Shown here piece by piece: positions 1 to 10,200 of a stretch of 64,000 bases of DNA. A model generated the notes under the pieces. The model was not told the origin of the DNA, searched no databases, and saw only the letters and a program-made list of their open reading frames with translations. The stretch spans positions 1-64,000 of the forward strand of contig NZ_FMWO01000092.1 in the NCBI RefSeq assembly GCF_900103035.1, given 5' to 3'. A program made the translations under genes and the position numbers. The DNA comes from Nitrosomonas mobilis (GTDB lineage Bacteria > Pseudomonadota > Gammaproteobacteria > Burkholderiales > Nitrosomonadaceae). Each line of letters begins with the position of its first letter. Within the stretch, counting starts at the first letter, position 1.

Positions 1-2
1 AG

Positions 3-695
3 CAATGGTTGAATTACAGTGCAGCGTTGATTGAAGGTTTGACCGTGCGAGCTAGCGGCAGGCAATGCGGAATAGACAAAAACACCAGTTTTCGTTGGCG
101 CCATCGGTTCCTGACTTTGCCGGCGGCTACTAAAGCCAACCACTTGCAAGGAATCATTGAGGCGGATGAGACCTTTTTTCCCTCTTCCTGCAAAGGTCAA
201 CGTCACCTGAATCGTCCACCGCGTAAACGCGGTAAGCAAATCCATGTACGTGGAACAGGCAAAGATCAGGTGCCGGTGCTGGTAGTACGCGACCGCTCTG
301 GTGCAACAGCAGATTTCATGTTGAATGCGCTTGATAAGAAGACAATTGAGCCTCCTTTGCGGGCTATCCTGGCAAAAGATGCCATTTTCTGTAGTGATGG
401 CGCTGCCGTCTACCGGTCTGTGGCTCATAGCCTCGGAATTACCCATCACCCCGTCAATCTCTCTGCTGGAATTCGAGTCATTGCTGGTGTTTACCATATC
501 CAGAATGTTAATGCCTACGACAGCAGACTTAAACAGTGGATGAAAAGATTTCATGGGGTCGCAACCAAATACCTGGAAAGGTACCTAGGCTGGCGTAGAT
601 GGCTGGAACGTTGGGGTGGGCACAACTCGCCAATCATTGGTCTCCAGGCCGCTCTCGGACGAGAAAATCAGTTTCAACTATTAATGCAGACATAG
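3..695 (+). CDS. IS1595-family transposase, 5' end outside window
   Basis: The frame is open from the first bases, so the gene starts before the window and its N-terminal zinc ribbon is missing. What remains is the DDE catalytic region of an IS1595-family transposase: a 'CGIDKNTSFRWRHRFL' helix-turn-helix-like segment, the first acidic motif 'EADETFF', a central 'FCSDGAAVYR' and a C-terminal 'RLKQWMKRFHGVATKYLERYL' type segment (shortened here: RLKQWM...YLERYL). It differs from the IS1595-like transposase at 18372. Its stop lies 40 bp before the end of the unknown membrane-protein gene on the other strand. No terminal inverted repeat could be recognised at its right side. Confidence 0.85.
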   Translation, partial: QWLNYSAALIEGLTVRASGRQCGIDKNTSFRWRHRFLTLPAATKANHLQGIIEADETFFPSSCKGQRHLNRPPRKRGKQIHVRGTGKDQVPVLVVRDRSGATADFMLNALDKKTIEPPLRAILAKDAIFCSDGAAVYRSVAHSLGITHHPVNLSAGIRVIAGVYHIQNVNAYDSRLKQWMKRFHGVATKYLERYLGWRRWLERWGGHNSPIIGLQAALGRENQFQLLMQT

Positions 696-734
696 CCTTT
701 TATTTTATCGAAAGAGCTTCAGGCGGCCGCTCGG

Positions 735-2540
735 TTATGCAGTAAGTACTGTCGGAGTAGGTGAATTTTTCCGTCTGGCTTGAGCCTCGACGATACGGCT
801 GTAGTTCTCCAGTAGGGAGACGTTGCGGTGGCTTGGATAAAACTCACGGATGTTAGCGAGGGTCTTCGAGGTCAGTGCGGTGAGCGCAGGAGCGGTCTCG
901 CCGCGTGAAGCAATGGCACAACGAAAACAGATCAAGATCGAGACCAACGTCAGTTGCTGGGCCAAGGTCAGTTCTTCGAACACTACTGCATCGATGGCGA
1001 CAACCACCTGTTCAGCCGCCTGATTTATCGATGGCGCTGGTGAGGGTGCGGCGATTATCTCCTTAATCAGCAGCATCGCGCAACGAGATACTACGTCAGC
1101 GGGTGCGTATATTTCCAGTCTGGCGCGGGCGCTTGCCAGGTCTCCTTCACCAATTTCGATTAACGCTGCACTCAATGGATAATCGCCCAGGCGTTCCTTA
1201 CTCTTGATGATCTCTAACGTCTCAAGTGGGTCGATGTGCCCGCTCACGAGACCAAAAGAAAAAGACAAAGACAAGAACATCACGAGAGTAGTGTCACTGA
1301 CATTATTGTCGAGAACGAAATTGATCATCTGAGCTGTGCTTAGATTGCTCTCGGGGATGAGCATCAACTGGCCGATGACATCCATAAAGATCAAATCTGC
1401 GTCCTCTGGCAGGTCGTTACGCGCATGCGCCCAACGCATTTTCTTCACCGCCGCATTGAGATTGCCACGGTGTGCGGTAAGCAAAGCATCCAGTTGTGCC
1501 GTTTCGTCATCGTAATTTTTGATCTTGGCAAGTGTGGTTCGTGCTTCCTCGGCGCAGCCACCGATTAGCAACCTGCGCGCGATTAATTTTAAGTCTTCGT
1601 CGGTTTGCTCCCATGAATTGAACGGTAACAGCATGCGTACAATGTTGAGGTAGACCAGGCCGGAGCAAAGCATCTCGAACGCCTGTAGCGCTGTTACTTG
1701 CGCCAAAGTTTGTAGCATGTTGACAGCGATCTGCGACAACTCGATATTAAATACCTGCATGAGTTCTTGTATGAGCGCGCGAAGCTCCGAAATCGATAGT
1801 ACGTTGACGAGCGCGTCTTTGAAACCACCTAGGCCAAGTAAAGACGTTCCGGCTTGTATGCCGACGAATTGCACCAACACGGCAAACGCAAAAGTGTCGA
1901 TACACAGGTAGATGGCGAAAAAAATACGCGGGTCACCAGGCGTGCGACGCATTGAGGCCTTCAGGTCGTGCGGGAAGATCAGCATTGCGAAATGACGCGC
2001 GAACAGACTGACAGCGAGCAAGCAGAATAAGGTGAGTGCGATCGGCTCGGCGGTGCGTTCGTTGACCGAGAACCACAGAACGGTGAATGGCAGCAACGCG
2101 AATAAAGCTGCGCTTACCAAGTAAAAAACGTAGAAAAGTGTCGTAGGCCGGTATCTACGCGGAATCAATTGCCCGACCGAGTTGCGTCGCAAGAGCGGTC
2201 GGCCAGCAAGCGATATGATAGCTTGGCGCGGCCACAACAGTGCTTCCGCAAGGATCAGTAGCATAGCGGAGAAGCGTCGGCGCAGACGGGTGAGCGTTGG
2301 ATCCGCTCGCAGATGGGCATTGGCAAAATTTGCTAGCATGGTATTCCATGCGCTTGCCCGCTCTGACTCGGAAAATGCATCGCGGCTGTAGCGTGCGACC
2401 AGGGCACCGCTCACAAGTAGATAGACTGTTAACAGTATTGTACGGGGCCAGTAGTAAGCAAACGTGGCTAAGAGCAATAGCACAATCAGCACGATGATCA
2501 CTCGTATCATAACAATCAAAATGGAAACCCGCGCTCTCAT
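735..2540 (-). CDS. Unknown 601-residue multi-pass membrane protein
   Basis: I do not recognise this family. The N-terminal half is hydrophobic: likely membrane segments lie at about residues 8-28, 34-46, 132-156, 164-184 and 205-230, with basic stretches between them (residues ~80-130 are Arg-rich). The C-terminal half, from about residue 300, is soluble-looking and helical with alternating Leu/Ala and charged residues, as in TPR-like solenoids, but I see no clear repeat. It is a single gene flanked by IS1595 downstream and a MITE upstream, so no operon partner hints at its role. Several ATGs crowd the N-terminus (residues 1 and 11); the longest start is used. Confidence 0.6.
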   Translation of the reverse strand: MRARVSILIVMIRVIIVLIVLLLLATFAYYWPRTILLTVYLLVSGALVARYSRDAFSESERASAWNTMLANFANAHLRADPTLTRLRRRFSAMLLILAEALLWPRQAIISLAGRPLLRRNSVGQLIPRRYRPTTLFYVFYLVSAALFALLPFTVLWFSVNERTAEPIALTLFCLLAVSLFARHFAMLIFPHDLKASMRRTPGDPRIFFAIYLCIDTFAFAVLVQFVGIQAGTSLLGLGGFKDALVNVLSISELRALIQELMQVFNIELSQIAVNMLQTLAQVTALQAFEMLCSGLVYLNIVRMLLPFNSWEQTDEDLKLIARRLLIGGCAEEARTTLAKIKNYDDETAQLDALLTAHRGNLNAAVKKMRWAHARNDLPEDADLIFMDVIGQLMLIPESNLSTAQMINFVLDNNVSDTTLVMFLSLSFSFGLVSGHIDPLETLEIIKSKERLGDYPLSAALIEIGEGDLASARARLEIYAPADVVSRCAMLLIKEIIAAPSPAPSINQAAEQVVVAIDAVVFEELTLAQQLTLVSILICFRCAIASRGETAPALTALTSKTLANIREFYPSHRNVSLLENYSRIVEAQARRKNSPTPTVLTA

Positions 2541-2621
2541 TTATAAGTCACATACCTCTGGCAAAGCCGGGGTTGCGGTGGGGTAGGCTATTTCAGGTGG
2601 GTCAGTTCGCATGCCAATAAT

Positions 2622-2710
2622 GGTTCTGTCGCATTAAGCGTTTTTTATCCAATTCTCTCATTGATTTCATAGAAGAGAAATTGCCAAGAATTGCTTAATG
2701 CGACAGAGCC
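2622..2710. mobile_element. MITE copy 1 with IS6-type ends (89 bp)
   Basis: An 89-bp non-coding element bounded by inverted repeats: 'GGTTCTGTCGCATTAAGC' on the left and the reverse complement of 'GGCTCTGTCGCATTAAGC' on the right. These ends match the first bases of the IS6-family element at 3389. The interior is AT-rich and contains 'TTGCCAAGAATTGCTTAATG', which recurs inverted in the copy at 15845. I see no 8-bp target duplication. It lies between the unknown membrane-protein gene and parE. Confidence 0.75.
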
Positions 2711-2727
2711 AAGAATACTAAGATCCA

Positions 2728-3033
2728 TTATAAATGTCTGCCGTGATCCATGCTTTCGTGCAAAATTCGCATAATAAAAATTATTTGACCGATAATACGA
2801 AAAAAAATGACATGTCGCCCTGATTTACGGCCTTTGATAACTTTTGGAACGCCATAACGAGATTTTCCAGTATCTGGATCATTGGCTATGTTTACTATTG
2901 TTTTATAGAGCCCTTCTGTGTACTTAGTGGACTGTTCTTCACCCCATTTTGTGAAAGTATAAGCTGCAATAGCTCCTAAGTCGTCTCGCGCAGGATCGGT
3001 GATAATAAGTTCGTAATTATTGGGTGATGACAT
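2728..3033 (-). CDS. parE: ParE/RelE-superfamily toxin
   Basis: A 101-residue protein of the RelE/ParE fold. It has the N-terminal helix segment 'ELIITDPARDDLGAIAAYT', the 'KWGEEQSTKYTEGLY' helix, a 'YGVPKVIKGRKSGRHVIFF' strand region and a C-terminal 'IIFIMRILHESMDHGRHL' typical of ParE toxins, which in studied members poison DNA gyrase. Its start overlaps the 3' end of the upstream antitoxin gene by 17 bp, the usual translationally coupled arrangement. ParE versus a RelE-type ribonuclease cannot be settled from sequence alone; the C-terminal 'MRILHESMD' and the ParD partner favour ParE. Confidence 0.88.
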   Translation of the reverse strand: MSSPNNYELIITDPARDDLGAIAAYTFTKWGEEQSTKYTEGLYKTIVNIANDPDTGKSRYGVPKVIKGRKSGRHVIFFRIIGQIIFIMRILHESMDHGRHL

Positions 3034-3301
3034 CTGTGTTTACAACTATCTCACTGTTTTTTGCTTTTGATATTCCATCCTGTATTACTTGATCGAATAA
3101 TGCACGGGTAAATGGTTGTGTCTGACCTTCTTGTATCGCTCTCTCCCCAGCCTCTAAAGCAGCAAGCAAGCGGTTTTGTTCACTTTCCCTTTGTTTGCGT
3201 ACAGTATCGCGTATAGCCTCGGACAAGCTACTATAATAGCCATTCTCAACTTTGTTACGAAGGTAGGCTTCATCTATTTCAGCAAAAGATACTTTCATCA
3301 T
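3017..3301 (-). CDS. parD: ParD-like antitoxin
   Basis: A 94-residue antitoxin and the first gene of a two-gene operon with parE. The N-terminal half is a ribbon-helix-helix: a β-strand 'MKVSFAEIDEAYLRNKV' followed by 'GYYSSLSEAIRDTVRKQRE', matching the ParD signature 'G-Y-x-S-x-S-E-x-I-R'. The C-terminal half is acidic and polar and would wrap the toxin. A good ribosome site (TTGGAG) lies about 8 bases before the ATG; a second in-frame ATG follows at once. The upstream inverted repeat at 3332-3349 probably serves autoregulation. Confidence 0.88.
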   Translation of the reverse strand: MMKVSFAEIDEAYLRNKVENGYYSSLSEAIRDTVRKQRESEQNRLLAALEAGERAIQEGQTQPFTRALFDQVIQDGISKAKNSEIVVNTDVITQ

Positions 3302-3331
3302 GGTAATTTCTCCAAGTTATATACCCTGATC

Positions 3332-3349
3332 TTACCCCATAACGGGTAA
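3332..3349 (-). promoter_or_regulatory. Likely ParD operator
   Basis: An inverted repeat (TTACCC, 6-bp centre, GGGTAA) lies 31-48 bp upstream of the parD start, next to a TATA-rich stretch (TATATAAC) that could be the -10 box. Autoregulated RHH antitoxin operons usually carry such a site. It is inferred from position and symmetry only. Confidence 0.5.
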
Positions 3350-3388
3350 TTTGAGCACTATTTTTTGAGAAAAATTAGTAAAATTTCA

Positions 3389-4212
3389 GGTTCTGTCGCA
3401 TTAAGAAAACTGACCTAATAGTCTTGTAGACTATTATGATTGAGATAAATGGTTAGATTACATGCTTGATGTGAAAGGAATGCGGTTTCCGCTTGAGATA
3501 ATTCTGGTTTGTGTCCGCTGGTACGCAGCGTACCCGTTAAGTTGCCGGCATCTGGAAGAGATGATGGAAGAGCGTGCTGTTACGGTTGACCATTCTACAG
3601 TGAGCCGTTGGGTGGTCCGGTTTCTACCATTGCTGGAAAAGATTTTCAGAAAGTATAAGCGCCCGGTTGGTGGGAGCTGGCGGATGGACGAGACTTATAT
3701 CAAGGTCAAAGGCGTTTGGAAATACCTCTATCGCGCTGTGGACAGGGATGGTAAAACGATCGACTTTCTATTAACGGCCAAGCGCGATAAGGGCGCGGCT
3801 AAACGCTTTTTTGACAAAGCCATGCAAGCCAGTGACATTCCTGAAAAGATCACGATGGATAAAAATGGCGCGAATAAAGCAGCGATTGATGAGATCAATG
3901 CCAACAGGGAGATATCCATGATGGTTCGTCAGGTAAAATATCTCAATAATATTGTGGAACAAGACCATCGAGCAGTGAAACGAATAACAAAACCAATGCT
4001 CGGATTCAAATCTTTTCAATCAGCTAAAAACATCTTGACTGGCATCGAACTCATGCACATGATTCGCAAAGGTCAGATGATGATGGAGGGAGCGGACAAG
4101 ATGTCTTTTGCTGAGCAATTTTATGCGTTAGCAGAATAAATCCGTCTAGTGACAGAAGCCGGTACATCTGCTCTCTTGAAATATGCATTTTTATAGTTAA
4201 TGCGACAGAACC
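3389..4212 (+). mobile_element. IS6-family insertion sequence, copy A (824 bp, intact)
   Basis: A complete IS6-family element. The left end 'GGTTCTGTCGCATTAAG' and right end 'TTAATGCGACAGAACC' are inverted repeats of about 16 bp enclosing one transposase gene. The same 824-bp length and ends recur at 13566-14389. The flanking 8-mers (AAATTTCA and CGAATCGA) do not match, so no target duplication remains; in IS6 elements this usually means later recombination or replicative cointegrate events. Its ends are shared with four short MITEs in this window. Confidence 0.92.
3462..4139 (+). CDS. IS6-family transposase, intact
   Basis: A 225-residue DDE transposase, within the 220-240 range usual for IS6/IS26 elements. 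It starts with a short helix-turn-helix region ('VSRWVVRFLPLLEKIFRKY'), and the catalytic triad is visible as D76 ('RMDETYIKVKG'), D133 ('TMDKNGANKAA') and E166 ('NIVEQDHRAVKR'). No internal stop is present, so it can probably supply transposase for the fragments and MITEs that share its ends. It differs from the 13566 copy at scattered positions, so the two are not a very recent duplication. Confidence 0.93.
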   Translation: MLDVKGMRFPLEIILVCVRWYAAYPLSCRHLEEMMEERAVTVDHSTVSRWVVRFLPLLEKIFRKYKRPVGGSWRMDETYIKVKGVWKYLYRAVDRDGKTIDFLLTAKRDKGAAKRFFDKAMQASDIPEKITMDKNGANKAAIDEINANREISMMVRQVKYLNNIVEQDHRAVKRITKPMLGFKSFQSAKNILTGIELMHMIRKGQMMMEGADKMSFAEQFYALAE

Positions 4213-4296
4213 CGAATCGAAATGTTCGCAGTCTTTTAAAACAGAATCTCAGACTGAACGCGGTTTTTCAACAGCTTATTAAAGGTGGCGTGTTCC

Positions 4297-7200
4297 ATGC
4301 GTGATATCTTCGTCTGTTATTCAAGGAAAGATCTTGCGATTGCTGATAGATTGATCCAGCACTTGCATGAGGCAGGCTGGACTGTTTTTATCGACAGGCA
4401 AATCCATGTTGGACACCGTTGGCATCATGACATCGAAAAGGAGTTGCATGCTGCTAAAGCTGTTGTGGTGCTATGGTCCGTCAGTTCGCGTGAGAGCGAT
4501 TTCGTACTTGAAGAAGCTGAATATGGAAAACGTAACAATCTTCTGTTTCCTATTTATATTGAGCAAGTAGAGCCACCGTACGGTTTCAGTCGCATTCAGA
4601 CCGCAGATCTGACAGGTTGGAGAAACGGCACTGATAATTCAGGTCTAACAAAGCTCATTGAAGCATTGCGGCAACACCTGAATAAAACCGCATCACCCTT
4701 ACCAATTGGAGAAAACCCTTACAAAGGGTTGGCGGTATTCAAAGAAGAAGATGCAGAACGCTTCTTTGGACGCGATGAAGAAATCGAGAAGTTTCTTCGC
4801 CAATTTCTGAGCCTGACGACACCACTGAATGACCAGACGCCAGTACGCATATTACCTGTTCTCGGTCCTTCAGGTAGCGGCAAATCCTCATTAGTGCAGG
4901 CTGGTCTGCTGCCACGTATTCGTAAAGTAATTGGTGATGCAGAAAATGGCACACTCACTACTCTAGTATTTTCACCGCGCAGCCGCCCACTTCGTCAATT
5001 AACAATAGAACTGGCACGTTTAAGTCTGGAAGGAAAGAACAGAGCAACATGTATCAATGACTACGAGATTCTACTGAAGCAAACGTCAAATGGACGATTT
5101 TGTGGGTTGCTAAACATAGTCGATGCAATAATCTCCGGTGCGCCGGCAGAAGCTAATCAACATTTTTTATTAGTTGTTGATCAATTTGAAGAACTTTATA
5201 CGCTAACAGATCGTTATTCTGATCAGGAATCAATCGATACCGAGTCGGATATCTTTGTAGCCAATCTATTGGAGGCTGCGAGCGACCGGGAAGGCCGAAT
5301 AGCAGTAATTATCACATTGCGTAGTGACTTCTTTGAACAACTCACACACCGGCACAAAACACTGGCTAGTATTTGTGCCGAACAAAAATCACTGGTCGGT
5401 CCGCCGACCGAGAAAGGACTGCGACAGGCTATTTCCGTACCTGCTGCACGCGCTGGTTCACCTTTAAGTGATATTGTCATTGATCAATTAGTAGCACAAA
5501 CACTTGATCGTGATGGTGCGTTGCCACTGCTGCAAGTAACATTGAGCGCCATCTGGGAGGGCATGAAACAGGGCACGCAACCTGAAGAAACACTGCACAA
5601 ACTTGGTGGGGTTGGTGGCGCTTTACATGAACAGGCTGAAAATTTGTTCATGGCGCTGAATGAAACAGAACAAAATCTGGCTCGGCATGCACTACTGGCG
5701 ATGGTGCAGATTGGGGAAAACACACCGGATACACGCAAGCGAATTCAGATCGATGAACTGATTGCTGACAGTGACGACCCGGTTCATCTTGAAAAAGTAT
5801 TGCTCCATTTGGCGGGAACCACCATTAATCCGGCCAGCCATATAACCGAGTTACGCCTGATCACCCTATCAGGTGATGAAGACGGCGTGCGCCACGCCGA
5901 AATCGTGCATGAAGCCCTGTTGCAACGTTGGAACCGTTTACGTGAATGGATTGAATCCAATCGTGACAATCTGCGAATTCGAGAACGAATTCGGGAGCGT
6001 ATGCGGTTGTGGCAAGAAAATAATAATCGCAATGACCGTCTATTGCCACGAGGCAGTGAATTGGAAGATGGTCGCAAATTGCTGCACGTGGCCAAAGATA
6101 TTCCAGTTGCAGATATTAAACCATATATACAGCGCTCACTTGCACACCAGCAACGTAACACACAAGTTCGAGCAGGAATCTTTGTGAGTGTAATTGTTGT
6201 ACTTGCTGCTTTTCTAGGTTGGGCACTCATGTCTGAGCAAGAAGCACAACAGAATTTACTGACGGCTAATTTCAACTCAGCCAAATTTTATGAAGAAAGG
6301 GCGTTGGATGCACTTGCCAAAGCACAGGAAAGTGGCAATAGTGAAAGTTATCGTTCAGCTTGGTTATATGCATCAGAAGCAGCTTTACTCGATATACCGG
6401 TTGATAAACAAGCGCTTTCTAGTGAAACTTTAGGTTCATTGTTGCTGGGAAATTTAACACGTGATGCATTTAACGAATACTGGACATCACCTGTATTATA
6501 TTTTTATCCTAGCTTGCGCAGGATTGCCTATAGCCCGGATGGGCGTTGGCTGGCTGCGGGACAAAGTTCAAAGCTGTATGTGAGCAAAATATCACAACTT
6601 TTACTATGGGAGGTTGCCAGTGGCCGCTTGGTTCATCGAATCGATGCTCACAATGAAAATATTAATGGTTTGGCATTCTCTCCGGACAGCCACAAACTAG
6701 CCTCAGCTTCCAGTGATGGGAGTGTTCGCCTCTGGGGTACAAAACAAGGAGACTTATTACATACACTCGAAGGTGGCACGAATCAATTTTTTGATATCAA
6801 ATTCTATCCAGATAATAAACATCTAGCAGTTGCTTCATCACAAGGAATATCAATTTGGAAACCTGATGCAGAAGTGGCTGATATAACAACACTTAAGTTG
6901 CTAGAGGCAGGTATGTCTGAAAAAATTGAGATAGATTCGTCACAAAAGTGGCTGGCGGCAATAACTGATAACAAGGCACATCTCTATGCAAGAGAAACTG
7001 GCGATGTGACTCACATGCCTCGCGGTGAAAGGGGTGGAGTTAAAATGTTTGACATTGGTTTTGGTCCGCAGGAACATATGCTTGCAACTGCAGAAGGCCC
7101 CAATGTACATATTTGGGACATTGAAACCCGTAAACATTTGCGAACCTTTTCTCATGATCAAGGCATCTATGGTCTGGCATTTAGTCCTGATAAAGGAATT

Positions 7201-10200
7201 ATGGCTACCGGTGGATATAAAGGCGATATAAATTTATGGAATCCTCATAACGGTCAACGACTGGCCACATTGAGCGAACATATTCGAGGTATTAATGATA
7301 TTGCGTTCAGTCCTGATGGTAGTATCCTTGCCTCGGTTTCTAACAATAATGGTTTACGCTTGTGGGATGTAAGATCCAATGCACAAATTCAGCCAGATGA
7401 AGGTCACAGCGATATTATATCCAGCATTGCGGTTAGTCCTAATGGCAGTTTGATTGCTACAGGATCGTACGATAAATCAGTGCGTCTTTGGAGTACAGCT
7501 AAAGGTAAGTTGGTTTCTATTTTTAATAAGCATAAAAGCGCAATTACTCAAATTGACTTTAGCCCGGATAGTAATAGTTTGGCTACTGGTTCTTATGATG
7601 GAACGGTAATACTATGGAATATTGCAAATAATCAGCTGTCGCATGTATTTACGACCCCTGACAACCAGGTTATTTCAAGTATTTCATTTAGCTTGGATGG
7701 TAAAACACTTGCTGCCAGTAGCGGGGAAATGGTTTATATATGGGCTACTAAGAGCGGCAAACTAATGTATAAACTTAAAAGTAATCACGGCGAAATTCAG
7801 ATTGAATACAACGCAGAAAATAATAAGCTTAATGCTGCTAGCATTGAAAACGAAACCGTACATTTCTGGAATGTGACATCAAAAAATCGTATCCAAACGT
7901 TCAAAGGTCATAAAGTTCCAAAAGACTCGGGAACATATTTGGCATTTGATCCAACTGATCAGTTTTTTGCTATAGGAGTTGGCAGCCTGAGTAGAGATTT
8001 CGTGTTATATGTCTGGAATATAGCAAGCGGAAATCTATTACACACATTACCGTTGGATACTATTGATCTTCACGGTTCTTTAAATATCGTATTCAGTCCA
8101 GATGGGCAATGGATTGTACTATCAAATGGATATAGATTATATTTTGTTGAGACTGCTAGTGGCAAGCTTAATCGTATTGTTGATACAAATTGTCCTATAA
8201 CTGCACTAACATTTACAACGGATGGCCTGAGTCTCGCATTAGGATGTTCCGACAAGACAGTACGCTTAATTAATGCTGCATCCGGTGCACCTATACTCGC
8301 ATTTAAAGAACCGCTAACTAGTTTTGTTAGAAAGATTAGCTACAGTTCAGATGGAAAATGGCTAGCATTGGGAGATCAGGGAAAAACTGTAGGTATCTGG
8401 AATATCAGCACTGGTCGTCTTGTTCGAAAACTTCCTGTTCATGGTTATTATGAGGACTTAGCGTTTCATCCCACACAGCCTTGGCTAGCGGTCGGTTCAG
8501 TAACACAAACCATCGGCGTCTGGAATGTTACTAGCGGTGAACTTAAACAACGCTTTATTGGTAATGGTTTCGCTTCTCGGGATAACTGTATTGTCAGTTC
8601 AGATAGTCAGCTTGTAGCAATTCCTACACCGGACAATAAGTCGGTACGGTTGTGGGACATACAAGAGGGTGTGTTACGTCACACCTTGGATCAGGGTGAA
8701 ATTATTAGCTCTGCTTTTAGTCCAGATACTCAAACAATCGCAATTGCTTCTGACGACATGACAGTGCGATTATGGAATGTTAAAAACGGATATCCTGGTT
8801 TAACGATCGCGAATGAGAAAGTTGTTTCTCAGATGGGTTTCAGTCCAGATGGTCGCACGCTGTTAACAATGGATGGAGAAAAAACGGCCCTTTGGGATGT
8901 CGGCACCGGTCATCTGAAACATATACTTAAGCAAGATAACATGCGAGGTATAAGTCAGTTTAGTTTCAGGCCTGACAGTAAACAAGTTGCTGTGTCGACG
9001 GGCGTTAGCCCTGCAACCATGAATTTATGGGACACTGCTTCCGGTAATAAAATAGATTCATTTGAGGCAGGTTTCATTACTGCGTTATCTTTTTTTCCTG
9101 ATTCACCATTATTGGCAATTTTTGACAATGGACCATTACGGATATTGAATACCCAAACAAAAGAATGGATAAAACCGGAAAAGGCACTGAGTGCAATGGC
9201 TTTAAACATATCAAATAAATTGTCAGGTCGCTTTGCTCTGCCAAATTTTAATAAAGGGATCTTGCTTTTTGATGAAAAAGGTAACGCCACATCAAGTGGT
9301 AGTGTAGGTGCACTTAGCACGGGCAATCAAATGTTGGCGAGCAGTGATGATAATAACGATTCTTTACAAATCAGTGACCTAAATACTGACCAGGTCATTC
9401 AGGAAATCAAGACTCAAAACGCCACTCTTAAGTGTCTGGTGTTTACACCTGATGGAGAACAGCTGATTGCTCAATATCTTGGATATTCATTACATTTGTG
9501 GGATATCGAAACAGGGCAGTTACTTAATGACACAATTGAAGCGGGTGGCCACTCCCATACTGCAAGGCCCGAAGATATTGTTTTTAGTCCAGATGGCCGA
9601 TTATTAGCCTCACGAGGCTTGGAAAATAAATCGATTCAGTTGTGGAGTATCCAAGAGGGGGTGATAAAACACCAGCTTATTGGCCACAAAGACAACGTAA
9701 CCAGTCTGGCCTTTAGCCCTAATAACCAACTGCTGGCATCGGGCGGATATGAGTCCATAAAAATATGGAATGTAAAAAATGGAAGGCTTGTTGGCACTTT
9801 ATTGACCGAGAGTAAAGACCCAGTCCGCAGATTGACATTTAATTCCGAAGGCACCATATTGGCCTCGAGTAACGAATTTCAAGAAAGTGAAGTACGTCTG
9901 TGGGATGTACATACACTTTCTCTTCGGCTTGTGATAAAGGACAACAGTTCCCCAGTGTTCAGTCCCAATAATGATTTACTTGCTACTAATACCGAAAAAA
10001 AGGGAGTTAATCTATGGGACACTGGAAATGGCAAGCTCAAGTATAATTTTCCTGATGTTCATATAATGAAAGATAAGACTGAAGGGGTTTTCAGTTCAGA
10101 TGGTAGAATTATCGCAACAAAATATGGCAATTCTATTCTAGCATTATGGGATGTAAAAACCGGTCACAAACTGCATGAACTACAAGGATCGAACCCTTTT

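Noticed and set aside
5784-6284. 166-codon open frame on the minus strand within the TIR-STAND gene
   Set aside because: It is rich in Arg, Cys and Ser without any motif or ribosome site, and lies opposite a strongly supported coding frame.
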